DNA of 64,000 bases from Gymnothorax reevesii (lineage: Eukaryota > Chordata > Actinopteri > Anguilliformes > Muraenidae), in NCBI GenBank assembly GCA_029721435.1, contig CM056576.1, positions 114,990,666 through 115,054,665 on the forward strand. Direction: 5' to 3'. The notes beneath the pieces are model-generated. The model saw only the letters and a list, made by a program, of their open reading frames with translations, was not told where the DNA came from and ran no database searches. The translations under genes were made by a program, and so were the position numbers. The number at the start of each line of letters is the position of its first letter. Position 1 is the first letter of the stretch. Positions 40,256 through 53,765 of this stretch are shown here, piece by piece.

Positions 40256-40756
40256 TTGTTACACCTTGTGCAGTTAGTTTCAATGCAGCAATATGTCAAA
40301 AAAAGTGAGCATGATTGATTCTTCTTGAAAAGAAAAAACATTTCTGTCATAGTGTGTATTAACAGCTTGAGAGAATTCTCAGTCTGAAGTTACGGCTGCA
40401 ATTGAATTCAGCACATCAGTCCCCCAGATCGAGCCTGGGGACCACTAATCTTTTACACAGAATCTGTACAGAAACTTTTTGAGTGGTAAATGTGCGGTGG
40501 ACTTACAGTAACATCTTGTGGCCAAATGAAGACACTACACCGAGGCACAGTGTAATAAAATAGTGCGTTCTCAGCAGGTGCGCCCCCTGACTGTCAGGCT
40601 AATTAGGGAACTTATGTGATCTGCATGGCGGATGAAAATTAAATAAAATAAAGGCGCATTATCATGTTTCTAAAGCCAAACACTTATATTTTTGGTTCAA
40701 ATAAAAAAAAAAAATGTTGACTTTAATTGCTTAGGTGTTTTACATTGGCCAATATT

Positions 40757-40795
40757 TCTTTTCTTTTCTTTTCTTTTCTTTTCTTTTCTTTTCCC
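40757..40795. repeat. TTTTC pentanucleotide microsatellite
   Basis: Seven or so TTTTC units are expanded relative to the single short tract at the same place in copy A (1889-1910). Confidence 0.85.
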
Positions 40796-40889
40796 AGTTG
40801 GATAAATTCAACTTGCAAGATATCTGGAGAGGTAGTTATGTAATTATGGAGACAGGTGCCTCTAAGAGCCATGGAAAGCTTTCATGAAC

Positions 40890-42362
40890 GTCAATCAAAA
40901 TACAATGAATTTCGGATCACATGAGCCAATATGTTATTTACAATGGAACATAGATAACATTTCAAATGTTGAAAATGAGGTCATTTCAAATTTTCTGGCT
41001 TCAACAGGTCTCAAAAAAGTTGGGACACAGGCAAAAAAGAGCTGAAAAAGCAATTAATATGTAAGAGAATCAGCTGAAAGAACATTTAGCAAGTAATTAC
41101 ATTAACTGGCATCAGGTGTGCAACGTGATTGGCTATAAAAGGGATGTTTTAGAGAGGCTGTCTCTCAGAAATAAAGATGGCCAGAGGCTCTCCAACCTGT
41201 GAAGGCTTGTGTAAAAAAAAAAATAAATTGTGGAATACTTTTAAAACAATGTTCCTCAATGTCAAATTGCAAAGGCTTTGAAGGTCTCATCATCGACAGT
41301 GCATAACATCATCAAAAGATTCAGAGAACACTGGAAAAATCTCTGTGTGTAAGGGACAAGGCCGAAGACCTTTACTGGATGCCTGTGATCTTTGGGCCCT
41401 TGGACGCCACCGCATCACTCACCGGCATGATTCTGTCATTGACATTACTAAATGGGCCCAGGAATGCATAGAGAAACCACTGTCTGTAAACACGGTCCGC
41501 CGTGCCATCCACAGATGCCACCTAAAACTTTATTACGCAAAAAGGAAGCCATTGTTGAGCATGATCCAGAAGTGCTGTTCTGTGGGCTAAGGTTAATTTA
41601 AAATGGTCTGTAGCAAAGTGGCAAAGTGTCCTGTGGTCAGAAGAGTCCAAATTTGACATTCTTGTTGGAAATCATGGGCGTTGTGTCCTCCGGGCTAAAG
41701 AGGAGAAAGACCACCCCTGCTGTTATCAACGATCAGTTTATAAGTCAGTATCTCTGATGGTATGGTGATGAATTAGTGCATATGGTGTGGGACACTTGCA
41801 TGTTTTAAAAAGCACCATGAATGCTGAAAGGTATATAAAGGTTTTAAAGCAACATATGCTCCCCTCAGACAACATCTATTCCAGGAAAGGCCTTGTGTAT
41901 TTCAGCAGGACAATGCAAACCCACATACTGCAACTATTACAACTGCACAGCTTCATAATAGAAGAGTTTGTGTGCTGAACTGGCCTGCCTGCAGTCCAGA
42001 TCTTTCACCGATTGAGAACATTTGGCGCATAATTTAAGGAAAAGTCCATCAAAGGAGACCCAAAACTCCTCAGCAGCTGGAAGCCTGTATTAAACAAGAT
42101 TGGGAACAAATTCCAATGGCTAAATTCAAGAAACTTGTCTCCTTAATGCACAGACACCTCCACTCTGCGTTAAAAAGAAGAGGGGAAGCTACACCATCGT
42201 AAATAGGACCCGTCCCAACTTTTTTGAGACATGTAGCAGCCATCAAATTCGAAATGAGCTCATTTTGTGGCTAAAATTGTAAAATTTCTCAGTTTCAATA
42301 TTTGCTATGTTATCTCTGTTCTATTATCAACTTTGTCCCAACTATTTCGGAATTGGGGTTAT
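40890..42362 (+). mobile_element. Tc1-like transposon, longer copy (copy B)
   Basis: Same insertion as 2862-3978, but it keeps the 352 bp (41741-42092) lost in copy A. That includes the coding part around Gln-Gly-Arg-Pro-Cys-Val-Phe-Gln and Asn-Trp-Pro-Ala-Cys-Ser-Pro-Asp-Leu-Ser-Pro-Ile-Glu. Frameshifts still inactivate the transposase. Confidence 0.82.
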
Positions 42363-42587
42363 AAGTATTTAAGATGCTTGTCATGAAGGGGTTGAATAAT
42401 TTTGAGCTGGCAGTCATAAAAAGTGGAATTTTGCATTAAATTTGGAGAAGCCACTTTGTAATATTTGTTGTGTTGAGCCCTTTAAACTGTACTTGTTTGA
42501 TTTGTTCATTGCAAACAGCTGAAAGTTTGTAAATTTTGCCAGGAAACCTAATTTGCAACGGGTGCTGAATAATTTTCATCGTAACTG

Positions 42588-42615
42588 TGTTTATATATAT
42601 ATGCGTGCACACACG

Positions 42616-42646
<31 letters not shown>
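42588..42646. repeat. TA/CA microsatellite (copy B)
   Basis: Counterpart of 4205-4280, with a shorter TA part. Confidence 0.88.
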
Positions 42647-42648
<2 letters not shown>

Positions 42649-43300
42649 CCCAATTCCAAAAAACTTGGTATGGTGTGTAAAATGTAAATAAAAGCCGAAT
42701 GCAATGATTTGAAAATTTTATAAACTGACATTTTATTCACAAAAGAATATAGGCAAAATATCAGATGTTGAAAGGGAGACATTTTACCATTTAATGAAAA
42801 ATATTCGCCCATTTTGAATTTGATGGCAGCAGCACATCTCAAAAAGTGGGGATAGGGCCATGTTTTCTATTGTTTAGCATCCCCTCTTCTTTTAACGACA
42901 GTCTGTAAACGTCTTGGAAGTGAGATTAATTGCTGGAGATTTGGGAGAGGAAAGTTGTCATATTTCACAGTGGGTATGAGGTGCTTCTCCTTGTTTGCAT
43001 CTCTGTTTTGGTGCTAATCATGGTGATGCTGTATCTAACCAAAAGTGCAATTTTGGTGTCATCTGACTGAAGAACCTTGTTCCAATCATAATTTAAATGA
43101 CGTTTGCCAAACTCCAAGCACTTGCTTCTGTGTCTTCTGGTCAGAAAAGGCTTATTTCAGGCAAACCTTCCAAAGAGCCTGTGGCTGTTGAGGTGGCGCC
43201 TGATGGTGCTTTTTGAAACCTAGTGACCCCAAGATACCACCAAGGCCTGCGATTCCTTCACAGTGATTCTTCAATGGCTGCCCAGTGAAGGCATAAGTAT
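42647..43300 (-). mobile_element. Second-family Tc1-like fragment (copy B)
   Basis: Counterpart of 4281-4935, with the same left terminal repeat and a decayed interior. Confidence 0.6.
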
Positions 43301-44138
43301 GCAAGGTTGTGCTGTTGTTTTGTTGCCATTATTGTGACAAACTGCGCCGTCTATATAAGATTTTAGACACTTTGGGCTTTCTACTGTCCGCTGAAATATA
43401 AGGGGTTTGTGGAGACTAAATATTCTGTCCTCCAGCCAGTAAAGAATATGTTCTCTCTGACCCCCCAACCCCCCACATAGTTGTCTCTTTATATTACTTG
43501 AAGCTCCTCCCACTCACTGGCTAATGTGCGTCTCGTCAGGAAAGAAAGTAAACACACTGCAGACCTCCACAGTTTAAAAAGAAAGTGATATATGTCTGTG
43601 TCGTCATGCAGCGCCGACAGACCTACTGCCTTGATATTTATAGGATCAATTTATTGCAAAAATTGCATATATTGGTCACATATTCTGTGGAGATACAGTG
43701 ATTAAAAAAAAAAAAGCCATATATTATTAAACTTGAGGCGAGTTGCATCAGGGATTTGGCAAAGCGATACTGCTGGGCTGATTGATTTTTCAACACCTCT
43801 TTGATGTTTTATCGGCACACCTCACCAACAATTTATTATATAGCTACAATTTATCATTAAGAGTGGACCTTTTGTGATTAAATGGAATTTGATTTTTTAT
43901 TTTTTTTAGTTATGACTCTTCAGTGATAACTAAAAACTTTGTAAAATAAAATTTAAAATATGACAATATGGTGCTAAATTTGCGCCACAAAATTAAATTC
44001 ATTTTTTTGTAAGCACGTTGCAGGTGCATTGGACTGGGGCCAAATATGTGCATAACATTTAGAGAGATTTCCTGTAGAGTCTTTATCAGCTTTAAGGTGA
44101 TGATTAAAAACCATCTTCAGAGTTGTAGAATCCTCGCA
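43301..44138. other. Spacer downstream of V1 (copy B)
   Basis: AT-rich; no gene recognised. Near-identical to 4936-5772. Confidence 0.5.
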
Positions 44139-44176
44139 GGTTTTTGTAAGGGAATTGGCATTAATTTATCACTGTG
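44139..44176 (-). other. V1 RSS (copy B), consensus
   Basis: Nonamer GGTTTTTGT (44139-44147), 22-bp spacer, heptamer CACTGTG (44170-44176). Confidence 0.93.
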
Positions 44177-44626
44177 CGACGCCACAGAGCACAGTAATAC
44201 ACTGCGGTGTCTTCTGGAGTTAATCTTGAAATAGTCAGATCTGTTTTTCCACTGGATTCGTCACCAGTTGCGTCAAATCGATCGTTGGCAAAACTGGATG
44301 TGCCAGCCCTATACCCCCTGTGCAGTATATACTGAAGAGCTGACCCAGGGTACTGACGGTACCAGTAGAAAGTATAGACATAGCCTGTGCTGCCTGTGCT
44401 GAAGGTACAGCCCATGGAGACTTGTTGTCCTTCAGTCATGTTCAGTACTTTAACTTCTCCAGAGGAAATGCCTGAAAGGAATATATTGTACACAGAAAGA
44501 AAAAATTTACCATCATGTCATCAAAATTAGGTTCAGCAACAAGCAGAAACTGATATTTTCTTTGCGGGTCATGAAAGATGACTTACAAAATGTAACTGTT
44601 AGCACCAGCCCTGCAAGAAACTCCAT
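44177..44626 (-). CDS. T-cell receptor alpha/delta variable segment V1 (copy B)
   Basis: Paralogue of 5811-6260. The leader exon is 44587-44626, the intron is 115 bp, and the V exon is 44177-44471 (295 bp). The 5' 115 bp of the V exon are identical to copy A, but the 3' 180 bp carry 16 substitutions by direct comparison, most of them amino-acid changing, in CDR2 and FR3. It ends Asp-Thr-Ala-Val-Tyr-Tyr-Cys-Ala-Leu-Trp with the standard Tyr restored. It is open and has a consensus RSS, so it is predicted functional. Confidence 0.92.
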
Positions 44627-45630
44627 TGTGGGATTTGGGTCATGAGAGGAGAGAGAACCTGAGGCAGAATTTGTGCTTTTGTATGGCTGTGAGGATGAGT
44701 GGGAGGAGCAACAGTGCCCTTCATTATTTATCTTATTTTGCCTATACATCTGTGTTTTACAATGATAATACTATGCCCGGCAATTATTTACCTGCCATTT
44801 TGTTGATTACATTTCGATTGTAAATACTAGACTAAATTACATAGGAATAGCACATCCATCAGACACATCTAAAGGCCCATTTAAAGACTTATTTACCTTC
44901 AAATCTGCCTTGACAACCATCCTGTACCATTCTTCTAAGAGGGATAAGTACCCAATTACTCATATTTGTACTCATAATCAGGTTGAATGAAGTTTCAGGT
45001 ATTTTCGCATTTCAACCATATCAGTCACGTTTGTAAGACGCAGTTTGTATTCATTTGAATTGGAAAATGTCATCCAGCATGGCTGTATTTATGAACAAAA
45101 CATAAAAGATGCATGTAGGGGTGCAATGCATTTTTTATATGTTATAGTTATGATGACATTCTTCTTTCTTCAGGTGAAACATGAGGAAAGATTTATTTTT
45201 CAGTATAATTCCAAGGGAGGTGGAAAAATACCAAAAACCACACTTCTCAGGTCAGAAAGGGTCAGGTCTATACTCATAACAATGATTTAAGACTAGAATT
45301 AATGATAAAACATAGGTGGAGGCTATCTGAGTGCGCCCAGCAAGTAAGGCTACTTTATGTTTTAAGCATAAAGCGCGGAAACACACCGGGATGCTTGTAG
45401 GGATGTCCATATAACTCTGCAAAATTTTGGCTGTGGTCCCAATATTGCATATCAATCGAGTAGACATATATCTTATGGCTAGAAGTAACCAATTAGGGCC
45501 TAGGCCAGTGTATTTTCATTTTAAACGAAACAACAGAGAACTGTGGAAGCAAATAAGCGGCACATGTATTCGAATCATAACAGCCGCTGAATTCCTAATA
45601 TTGAAATATAAACATCACTGAATTCATAAC
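44627..45630. other. V1 5' flank and copy-B-specific spacer
   Basis: The promoter-box counterpart is at 44697-44709. It matches copy A to about 45420. Sequence after that (to the MITE) has no counterpart at the same place in copy A. Confidence 0.5.
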
Positions 45631-46042
45631 ATTTAAATATTTTACTCTGAAAACCATCTTTCTGAATTTATTTGTTCTGAATTGATCTCTTCGAAATCAA
45701 AATATGAATTTTTTAATTTAGTGTTTCTTTTACAATGCATATGAGTCAAATTCAAATTGAAAACATTCAGATACAATGTTACTCAAATTTGATTGGTTAA
45801 ATTCAGATTGTAAAAATTCTTGTTAAATATTTTCAGATGGAAACATCCGGGATACCAGTGACAGGACGGCCAATTGACCCTGAATGAAATCAAACCCACC
45901 TCTGGCATATCAGAGCACAGTCTGTCAGTGATGTGATTTCAAAAAGAAACATTGATTTAAAACAATTCATGTTTTGATTTCAAAGAGATCGATTCAGAAC
46001 AAATGAATTTAACTGGATGGTTTTCAGAGTGAAATATTCCAG
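45631..46042. mobile_element. Foldback MITE, copy B only
   Basis: About 80 bp at 45631-45715 (with TACTCTGAAAACCATC and TTTGTTCTGAATTGATCTC) recur as an inverted copy at about 45960-46042. There is no coding capacity. Copy A has a different short repeat between the same flanks. Confidence 0.7.
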
Positions 46043-47791
46043 TGTTATTTTAACAAGCCCTTTTTGCACTAGTAGTGAGCTTGCCAGTAGCGTTCGCATG
46101 GTCTTTATTAGTTGCCACAGATAGAAACACTCTATAGCCCATTGGTGAGAATGAAACCTTCTTTATTGTAGAATCGAATGTGGATCATCGATGATCTCGG
46201 CCAAATCTTTACCAGATGCAGTTAAAATAACTTGAATAAAAACCTGGGCATCAGTCACGCTAGCTAATGAGAATACACAGCCGCTTGCTGGGCTAAGATG
46301 CCCTATTTGTAGGAAAAAAAAAAAACCCACGGCTAATTCCTGCTGTTCAAACAAGCCCCAACACTCTTGCCCATCAACTCGCATACAGATGTCACAATCT
46401 CTCGCTTTTTTCCCCGCCCCGAGCATTTACACCCAAATCTATCCAGTTAACCTGTTCTCTGTTAGGTCCGCTAAAGGCCATCAATGAGCTGTGTTTTCTT
46501 GCCCTTATTTTTTAATACAAAATCACAGATGACATCACACATACAATACATACGCCCTCACAAACTCATTGGTCACAACCTAATGTAAAATCCTCAACAC
46601 TGTATGCTGCAAAGAAACATTACAGTAGAGTATTATGCATTTAAATCTGCAAACTGCATGTTTTTCACAGGGAGACAAAACTTGTGACAGTGCGTTTGAT
46701 AGCGCCCCCAGATGGATCACCCCAAAGAAACAGGCATGACAATGAACAGCACTGTCACATTATGAATTCAGTGTTTATATTTCAATATTAAGAATTCAAT
46801 TGCTGCTCAAATTCAAATGCTAATGTCACTTATTTGCTTGCACAGAAAACAGTTTTTAGGAAAACTGAATTTTCACATGCGAACACAATGTAGAAAAAAT
46901 TTAGGGACATGACACGATTGCTTACCCATCAGAATGGTTATTTTGTGTCTTTTTGTATTTTGTGTAAAAGGAGATACAGATATATTTATACATTTTAGAG
47001 GCATGAGGTGAAAGGCATGTGTTCTTTCTTATGGTTAAAGCTGACTATTTTGAAAACTGAGGAGACCCAACTTTGACCGGCTGTCACACAAAATGATTTA
47101 TTTATTTATTTACTTTTTGCCCGTGATGATTTAGGTCGCATAAATTATAGGACAAGTTAAGGAAATAGAAAAAAAAAGTTCTAGCTTCACTTTTGCAAAA
47201 TTTCATTTGCCACCACCCTGGTTCCCTGTATGTGAGCCTGAGCCACAGATATACTGTAAGCCTTTTTCAGCAACGCTAGACGTGTATTTCAGAGATTCCA
47301 TCATGAAACAGTGACATCTTGCTGAAAACTAAAGCCACTGCAGCATGCTGAGGACAAGTGGATTTTTTTCTCCATTTTTGTGCACTGCTATGGTAGCAGC
47401 TAATGGTTTTGAAAAATAGAATAGTAATAATAAAAAAACAGTGATGCACATTATGCACATTACATTCATTAATCTAAATGGATAATTGAGCATCAGACGT
47501 TCGGTGAATATCATTCTGTGCTTCATCTCTTTCACACCTCCCCATCTGGTAATTGGTTTTCAGAAAAAAAAGTTCACTTTTAGTAAACTTTTAGTAAAAT
47601 AATAATCTGTTTTTCAATATGCACATTTAAAATGCCAGTATAAGGAAAAATATACGCCAAAGTATCAAATGCCAGTTTTGATTTTCAAAATGATAAAAAA
47701 CATCTCCGAATAAAGTTCATTCATTAAAAACATATCCTTGAGTACGCAGTTATGATTTATAAAAATCATGCTTGTGTTTGTCTCTTCCTCA
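46043..47791. other. Spacer between V2 and V1 (copy B)
   Basis: Matches 7385-8998 from about 46230 on. No gene recognised. Confidence 0.5.
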
Positions 47792-47829
47792 GGTTTTTGT
47801 GCTGATCTCATGGATTTCCTGTCACTGTG
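47792..47829 (-). other. V2 RSS (copy B), consensus
   Basis: Nonamer GGTTTTTGT (47792-47800), 22-bp spacer, heptamer CACTGTG (47823-47829). Confidence 0.93.
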
Positions 47830-48368
47830 GGCTCCAGGGCACAGTAGTACAGTGCAGAGTCTGTCACTTCAGTGGAGGAGATCTCCAGATGCACACGCTT
47901 GATGTTCTTGTCATGTTTCACTGTGAACCTCTTCTCTGTCTTTTCCTCAGTTCCTCCAGTGATGAGGATGAGGAATTCTGGCTTGGATCCAGGATACTGA
48001 CGATACCACTGCAGACTGTAAACACTAGCAGCTGAGTAGGTGCATGACAGATTAACTCTGCTGCCAACCAGAATGTGCTCTTCTGTAGATGTGGCTGTAA
48101 TTGTATCCTGTCCAAGGCTATCACCTGTGGGCAAAATTATGTTTTCTATTACTTTAAAGTGATGAGTGAAATTTACTGAGCCAGGTGTTGTTCCTTGTAA
48201 TTTATGTTCATAAAAAATACAAAAAACTTTTATGCTCAGTTTTAATCATGAAGAATTTAATCTTGAGACATTCCTCGAAATTGTATGAGCACCACAGATG
48301 ACAGATGCAAATAGCCACTTACCAAACACTGCTGACAATAGAAGAAATAAACAAGGTAGTTTCATCAT
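47830..48368 (-). CDS. TRAV: T-cell receptor alpha variable segment V2 (copy B)
   Basis: Paralogue of 9037-9575 with identical structure: leader exon 48323-48368, intron 198 bp, V exon 47830-48124 (295 bp). It starts Gly-Asp-Ser-Leu-Gly-Gln-Asp, has Leu-Ser-Cys-Thr-Tyr, Leu-Gln-Trp-Tyr-Arg-Gln-Tyr-Pro-Gly (Pro where copy A has Ser) and ends Tyr-Tyr-Cys-Ala-Leu-Glu-Pro. There are no stops and the RSS is consensus. Amino-acid differences from copy A are scattered over the whole domain. Confidence 0.93.
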
Positions 48369-50920
48369 TGAGGTTGTAAAGAAACTGATTTCAAGTGCAG
48401 CTGGAACAGAAAAAGTAAATTCTGACTTCACTGCACAGTTTTAACCAGAAACCCCTCCCACTAACAGATCCTCCTCCTCTGGACTCAAAGTTTTAAATTA
48501 AAAGAGATTTTTTTGTGGAAGTCAAATACAGCATGAACAGATAAGTGGCTTAATCATTTAGTGTATTATTTGATTGTGAATTGTTCATATATTCAGCACA
48601 TATTCTGTAGAGTTCTATCTAGTTGTTACAAGGGTGGGGTTACATTTTGCTGTCATGCTGTTGCCGTTGAGTCACGGTGAAGATTAGGCTAATTGCGGGA
48701 AGATTACTGAAGGCCTAGGTGTAAAATGCACGGCCCGCCAGTGTTGTGAAATTGATGGTCATGTGGCTGCATAGTACAGGACATGGTCATTGTCATATTC
48801 TGGTTCCAATTTACTTTTACTGATTGGGAGAAAGCATGCACTCCAGTGTTGAAGCAGGGCAGCTGCACGCTCGTTGCTCACTGCAGTTTACACTCACTTA
48901 TACAATCACATACACTACTGGAGATATGAAGATGTGACTTAAGATTGCCAGTAATATGTTTTTGAATGTGAGACGAATCTACAAAAGTGGCACACCACAA
49001 CTACTGCTGTTAGACAAACACAATGGGTGTATTTAACTCCCTGTTCTGGTACAAAGAACATGTACTCAAACAAGTCAAACAGCCGGGAATGTGTTTGTGA
49101 AAGGCGATCCTGTTTCCAAATCTCTCTCCACCTCAGTTGGTTGTGCAGCGAGACCGAACAGCATCCAACATGACTGACAGTAAGCAATCTTTCAGAGTCC
49201 CTATGTCAATTTTTCTCTCTCATACTCAAATAAACTTATACCTAAGCGATAGAAATGTATGCAAAATTGGTATTTGAGTGCTGAAAGTCTTGATATTTCC
49301 AAAAAAAAAAAAAAAAAGGAATCAGATACAAGCTGAATTAAGTAGGCATCAACAATAAATATGGTCTACAAACATCAGGTACAGTAACGGCGTTTTCCAG
49401 GGTCCATACATTTTGTGAATCCATGGGAACCTGCGCTTTCCTGTTCAAGACTATGAACCCGTTTGCATGTTTTCGGCCCGCTTCAAAACAGTCGGGAACG
49501 GGGAGTCGAAGACAACCAATGTGTGCACGTGCCAGAGAAACCAGGGAAACCAGCTGGGACATAACACTGGTGCAAGGTCATCTTTAGCAACCAAGCTTTA
49601 GGGAAAAGTACGACAGAACAGCTTGGCCAGGGTTTCTCTAATTGATTAGCGAATTTACATGATGTAGGTTATGATGGGTCTACATGATGTACTATGAGGG
49701 TCCTAGTAATCAATATTGTGTTTTTGAATTTACGCAGCAAAGACATTGAGAGAGACTACTTTTGCATCGCTAATATGTCACCTTTTTAAAAAGATGGACG
49801 ATGCAACCATGACGTCACCCATTGGTTTCAGTGTATCATTTAGGATTCCTCGATTTTGGCAATTTGAACAGCGCCATTTTGTCTTTTTGAAACCGGATGT
49901 GAATCCTATTGGATGAGAGGGTGTATTGAAGATCCAGGGAGGAGCCAGGCGTGGACATATGGGTGGATCTGACCGTATCTGATGAGGAATAAATGATAGC
50001 CAAGCCCCCAAAGCATATCTGGCTTTGTCCTTTTTTCTAGTCTCTTTGGGACCATCATTTACAAAAATCAACATGATATATCGAAGGAGACTTGGAACTT
50101 GCGATAGATACCATAAAATAATGTGGAAAACCATTACTGAAATAACAAGGCAATCAGAGATAGCAGACCTGGCCTCAGCCACGGGCTGACAGACAGACTG
50201 ACAGACACACACAACACACACAGACATGATCATTGCTTAATCTGGCCCCCTAGGGGAGGGGCCAGGTAATAAATCAGTTGGGAAGGTAACGTAATTTTAT
50301 CATAGACTTCTATAGAATTAATAATCTTTCTGCATCCACCGACGTCGTCATCTGCTGGCCAATAAATAGAATGCCATTTTTAGAGATTTCCGAAATTGGC
50401 TTCCGTTTCTCTGTTTCTCTGTTCCGTCCTCTGTAACAACCAGAGTTCTTGAAAAAAAGAAAAAAATAATTACGTTGCGTCGGGTGCGCTTTTAATTCAG
50501 TCTGATAATAACACGTCGTATATTGTACATTGGCACATTGCTTCCGCCCCAGCAAGCATAAAAGATTCTCAGGGAGCTCCTTCCATTGTGTCATCATGTT
50601 TAACACTGTGACACTGCTCAAAGTTCATGTCACCTTAAATACTGCAGCGACGGACCATCAGAGGTAATTTTGCAGAATAATATTGCCTCTAACTAGTTAA
50701 TTCTATTTTTTTTAGGGGAATTGACCAATGAAAGGAGCCTTCAAACATGCATTCTGGCTATGCAAGAATCAAGAAAAATTACTTTGCGACACCTTTCAAT
50801 CGCTATAAAAATAAAACAATTGACGTTTTCAATGTTTTTGTTTATTACCCATATTTTTACCTCAATATAACTGTGGCAAAATTTTTATTTTTTCTCATTG
50901 CCTGTTGGAATATTTTTAAA
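48369..50920. other. Intergenic spacer upstream of V2 (copy B)
   Basis: Near-identical to 9576-12146, including the GACAGA/palindrome repeat at 50170-50290. No gene recognised. Confidence 0.5.
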
Positions 50921-52405
50921 TACAAACCCAATTCCGAAATAGTTGGGATGAAGTGTAAACTGTGAATAAAATCAAAATGCAATGACTTTCAGATGACATG
51001 AGCCAATATGTTATTTAAAATATAACATAAGTGACATTTCAAACCGAGACATTTCACATTTTTGTCCACAAAATTAGCTTATTTCAAATTTTGTGGCTGC
51101 AACAGGACTCAAAAAAGTTGGGTAACAGGCAAAAAAGGTTCTGAAATAGCAATTAATATATAAGAGAATCAGCTGAAAGAACATTTTGCAAGTAATTAAG
51201 TTAACTGGCATCAGGTGTGTAAAATGATTGGCTATAAAAGGGATGTTTTAGAGAGGCTGAGTCTCACAGCAGTAATGATGGCCAGAGGCTCTCCAACCTG
51301 TGAAGGCTTACATAAAAAAAAATTGTGGAATACTTTAAAAACAATGTTCCCCAATGTCAAATTTCAAAGGATTTGAAGGTCTCATCATTGACAGTGACAT
51401 CATTGACATAATCAAAAGATTCAGAGAAACTGGAAAAAATACTTCAAGAAACCACTGTCTGTAAACATGGTCTGGCGTGCCATCCACAGATGCCACCTAA
51501 AACTCTATTATGCAAAAAGGAAGCCATTGTTGAGCATGATCCAGAGGCGCCGCCGTGCACTGTGGGCCAAGGCTCATGTAAAATGCACTGTAGCAAAATG
51601 GCAAAGTGTCCTGTGGTCAGGCGAGTCCAAATTTGTCATTCTTGTTGGAAATCATGGGAATCGTGTCCTCCAGGCTAAATAGGAGAAAGACCACCCATCC
51701 TCTTTTCAGTGTTCACTTCAAAAGCTAGCATCTCTGATGGTATGAGATGCATTAGAGCATATGGTGTGGGACACTTGCATGTTTTAAAAAGCACCATGAA
51801 TGCTGAAAGGTATATAAAGGTTTTAGAGCACCATATGCTCTCCTCCAGATGACATCTATTCAATGGAAGGCCTTGTGTATTTCAGCAGGACAACGCAAAA
51901 CCACATAGTGCACCAGTTACAACAGCATGACTTCGTAGCAGAAGAGTCCTTGTGCTGAACTGGCCTGCCTGCAGTCCTGATCTTTCACCGATTGAGAACA
52001 TCTGGCGCATAATTAAACGAAAAGTCCATTGAAGGAGACCCAAAACTCTCCAGCACCTGGAAGCCGGTATTAAACAAGGGTGGGATCAAATTCCAATAGC
52101 TAAACTCAAGAAACTTGTCTTCTCAATGCCCAGAAGCCTCCATCCATGTTAAAAAGAACAGGGGATGCTACACCATGGTAAACAGGCTCCTGTCCCAATT
52201 TTTTTGAGACCTATAGCAGCCATCAAATTTGCAAGGAGCCCATTTTATGGATAAAATTGAAAATTTCTCAGTTTCAACATTTGCTATGTTATTTCTGTTC
52301 TATTGTGAATAAAAAAAAATTGGCTGGCGTGACTTGAAAGTCATAGCATTTTGATTTTATTCACAATTTACACTTTGTCCCAACTATTTCGGAATTGGGG
52401 CTGCA
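50921..52405 (+). mobile_element. Full-length Tc1-like transposon (copy B)
   Basis: Same 1485-bp insertion as 12147-13631, with both terminal repeats. The last terminal bases read CTGCA instead of CTGTA. The transposase start is at 51278 and the former stop near 52181; frameshifts are shared with copy A. Confidence 0.88.
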
Positions 52406-53243
52406 CATTTTCACCAATTTGAAATTTGCCCCATGTGACTTTGGAAATTTAGTGGAGTAAAATGATACCAAACACAATATGCTTGCACTACAGTTTGCAA
52501 TAAAACGTCCGGTACAATACAAAATTATAAGAATAATCTGCATTAATGTTATTTATCAGCTCTTATCCTCCAATATAACAGAAATACACATTATATTTGT
52601 AACGGTGTTGGTGAAATGAGTATTTTGCCACTTGAATCCTTCAAACCTCCCATTCCCAGGGCGCAGTTCGGTAAATGTCTAGTTGATGACCCTGTAGGAT
52701 TGTTCGGCACAGGGGTAAGTTCGGGAAGGTTGTTTTAGGATGAATTGGGGGACAATCTGATTGATATGCTCCCACGGCCCTGAAATATCTTCGCAGCATG
52801 CAGGTACCCTTAAGACAATAGGGGGTAAATTTACCAGAGTCCTGGGTCTGTGAGAAAGCAGTTGAGTTTAGTTCCCTCTGCATTTCATGGCCCGGAAGTG
52901 TCTCTGTCAGGATGCATGTGCCATTAAGATAAGTTTACCAGAGTCATGCGTCTGTGACAAAGTGCACACAGTCCTCCCTGCCTTACATCCCAGAGGAAAA
53001 GCAAGCAAGCACTTGGAAAGCATGAAGTGAATGAAGCATCAATGCAAAGGAAGTAGAGCCAGCTAGATTAGAGCTCTTCTGAAGAACTTCCATTATTTAT
53101 TTTGATTTCAACAAATGCACACAAAATTGTAAATTAGGACAATAAACATCAAGCAAATTATGAAGAACAATTACAGAGCAAACCCTATTGACACAAGACA
53201 ATTCAAGATGACTTCGGAAAGGACAATGCCTGACACTGGAAAG
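52406..53243. other. Spacer downstream of V3 (copy B)
   Basis: Counterpart of 13632-14469. No gene recognised. Confidence 0.5.
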
Positions 53244-53282
53244 GGTTTTGGTATGAGGTGAGAATCACACCCACACAGTGTG
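53244..53282 (-). other. V3 RSS (copy B)
   Basis: Nonamer GGTTTTGGT (53244-53252), 23-bp spacer, heptamer 53276-53282 (CACACTG on the minus strand). Same as copy A. Confidence 0.82.
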
Positions 53283-53765
53283 GGCCTCAGAGCGCAGTAG
53301 TATGTGGCAGAGTCAGACAGCACAGCTGCTGCTATCTCCAGATTAAAGGTCTTGTTAGACTTCTCATGATGAGCAGTGAGTCCATCCTTGTAAGCATTTC
53401 CACGAGTACTGTAATTATTGAGTATGAACTCAGGGGATTTTTTCTCTCTCTGGATGTACCAGAAAAGATCAGGAGCAGTGGAAGTAGTTTCATACCGACA
53501 ATGCAGTTCTACCCTCTCATTTTCTTTGAGGAATTTAGAGGGTTTTTGATGGACGGCGTCACCTTGTGCGTCATCTGAAAAACATTATGCAAGAACAGAA
53601 ATACCATGTAAGACTGCATTTTTATGTCACATCATCTTGGGTTTAGTAAAGTATCAGTCTTATCAAACATGTGGAGTTTTTTTCTTTGCTTGTACGACAT
53701 AGAAAATTTTTACTATGTATTTTCTTACCTATTGAGTGAAGGAATAACATGAATAAGGGAAGCAT
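53283..53765 (-). CDS. TRAV: T-cell receptor alpha/delta variable segment V3 (copy B)
   Basis: Paralogue of 14509-14991. The leader exon is 53729-53765, the intron is 154 bp, and the V exon is 53283-53574 (292 bp). It reads Asp-Asp-Ala-Gln-Gly-Asp-Ala-Val at the start, Leu-His-Cys-Arg-Tyr-Glu-Thr, Leu-Phe-Trp-Tyr-Ile-Gln-Arg, and Tyr-Tyr-Cys-Ala-Leu-Arg at the end. It is open throughout. GGGGGGCGGGTAAAA lies about 105 bp upstream of the ATG. The non-consensus heptamer position is shared with copy A. Confidence 0.9.
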
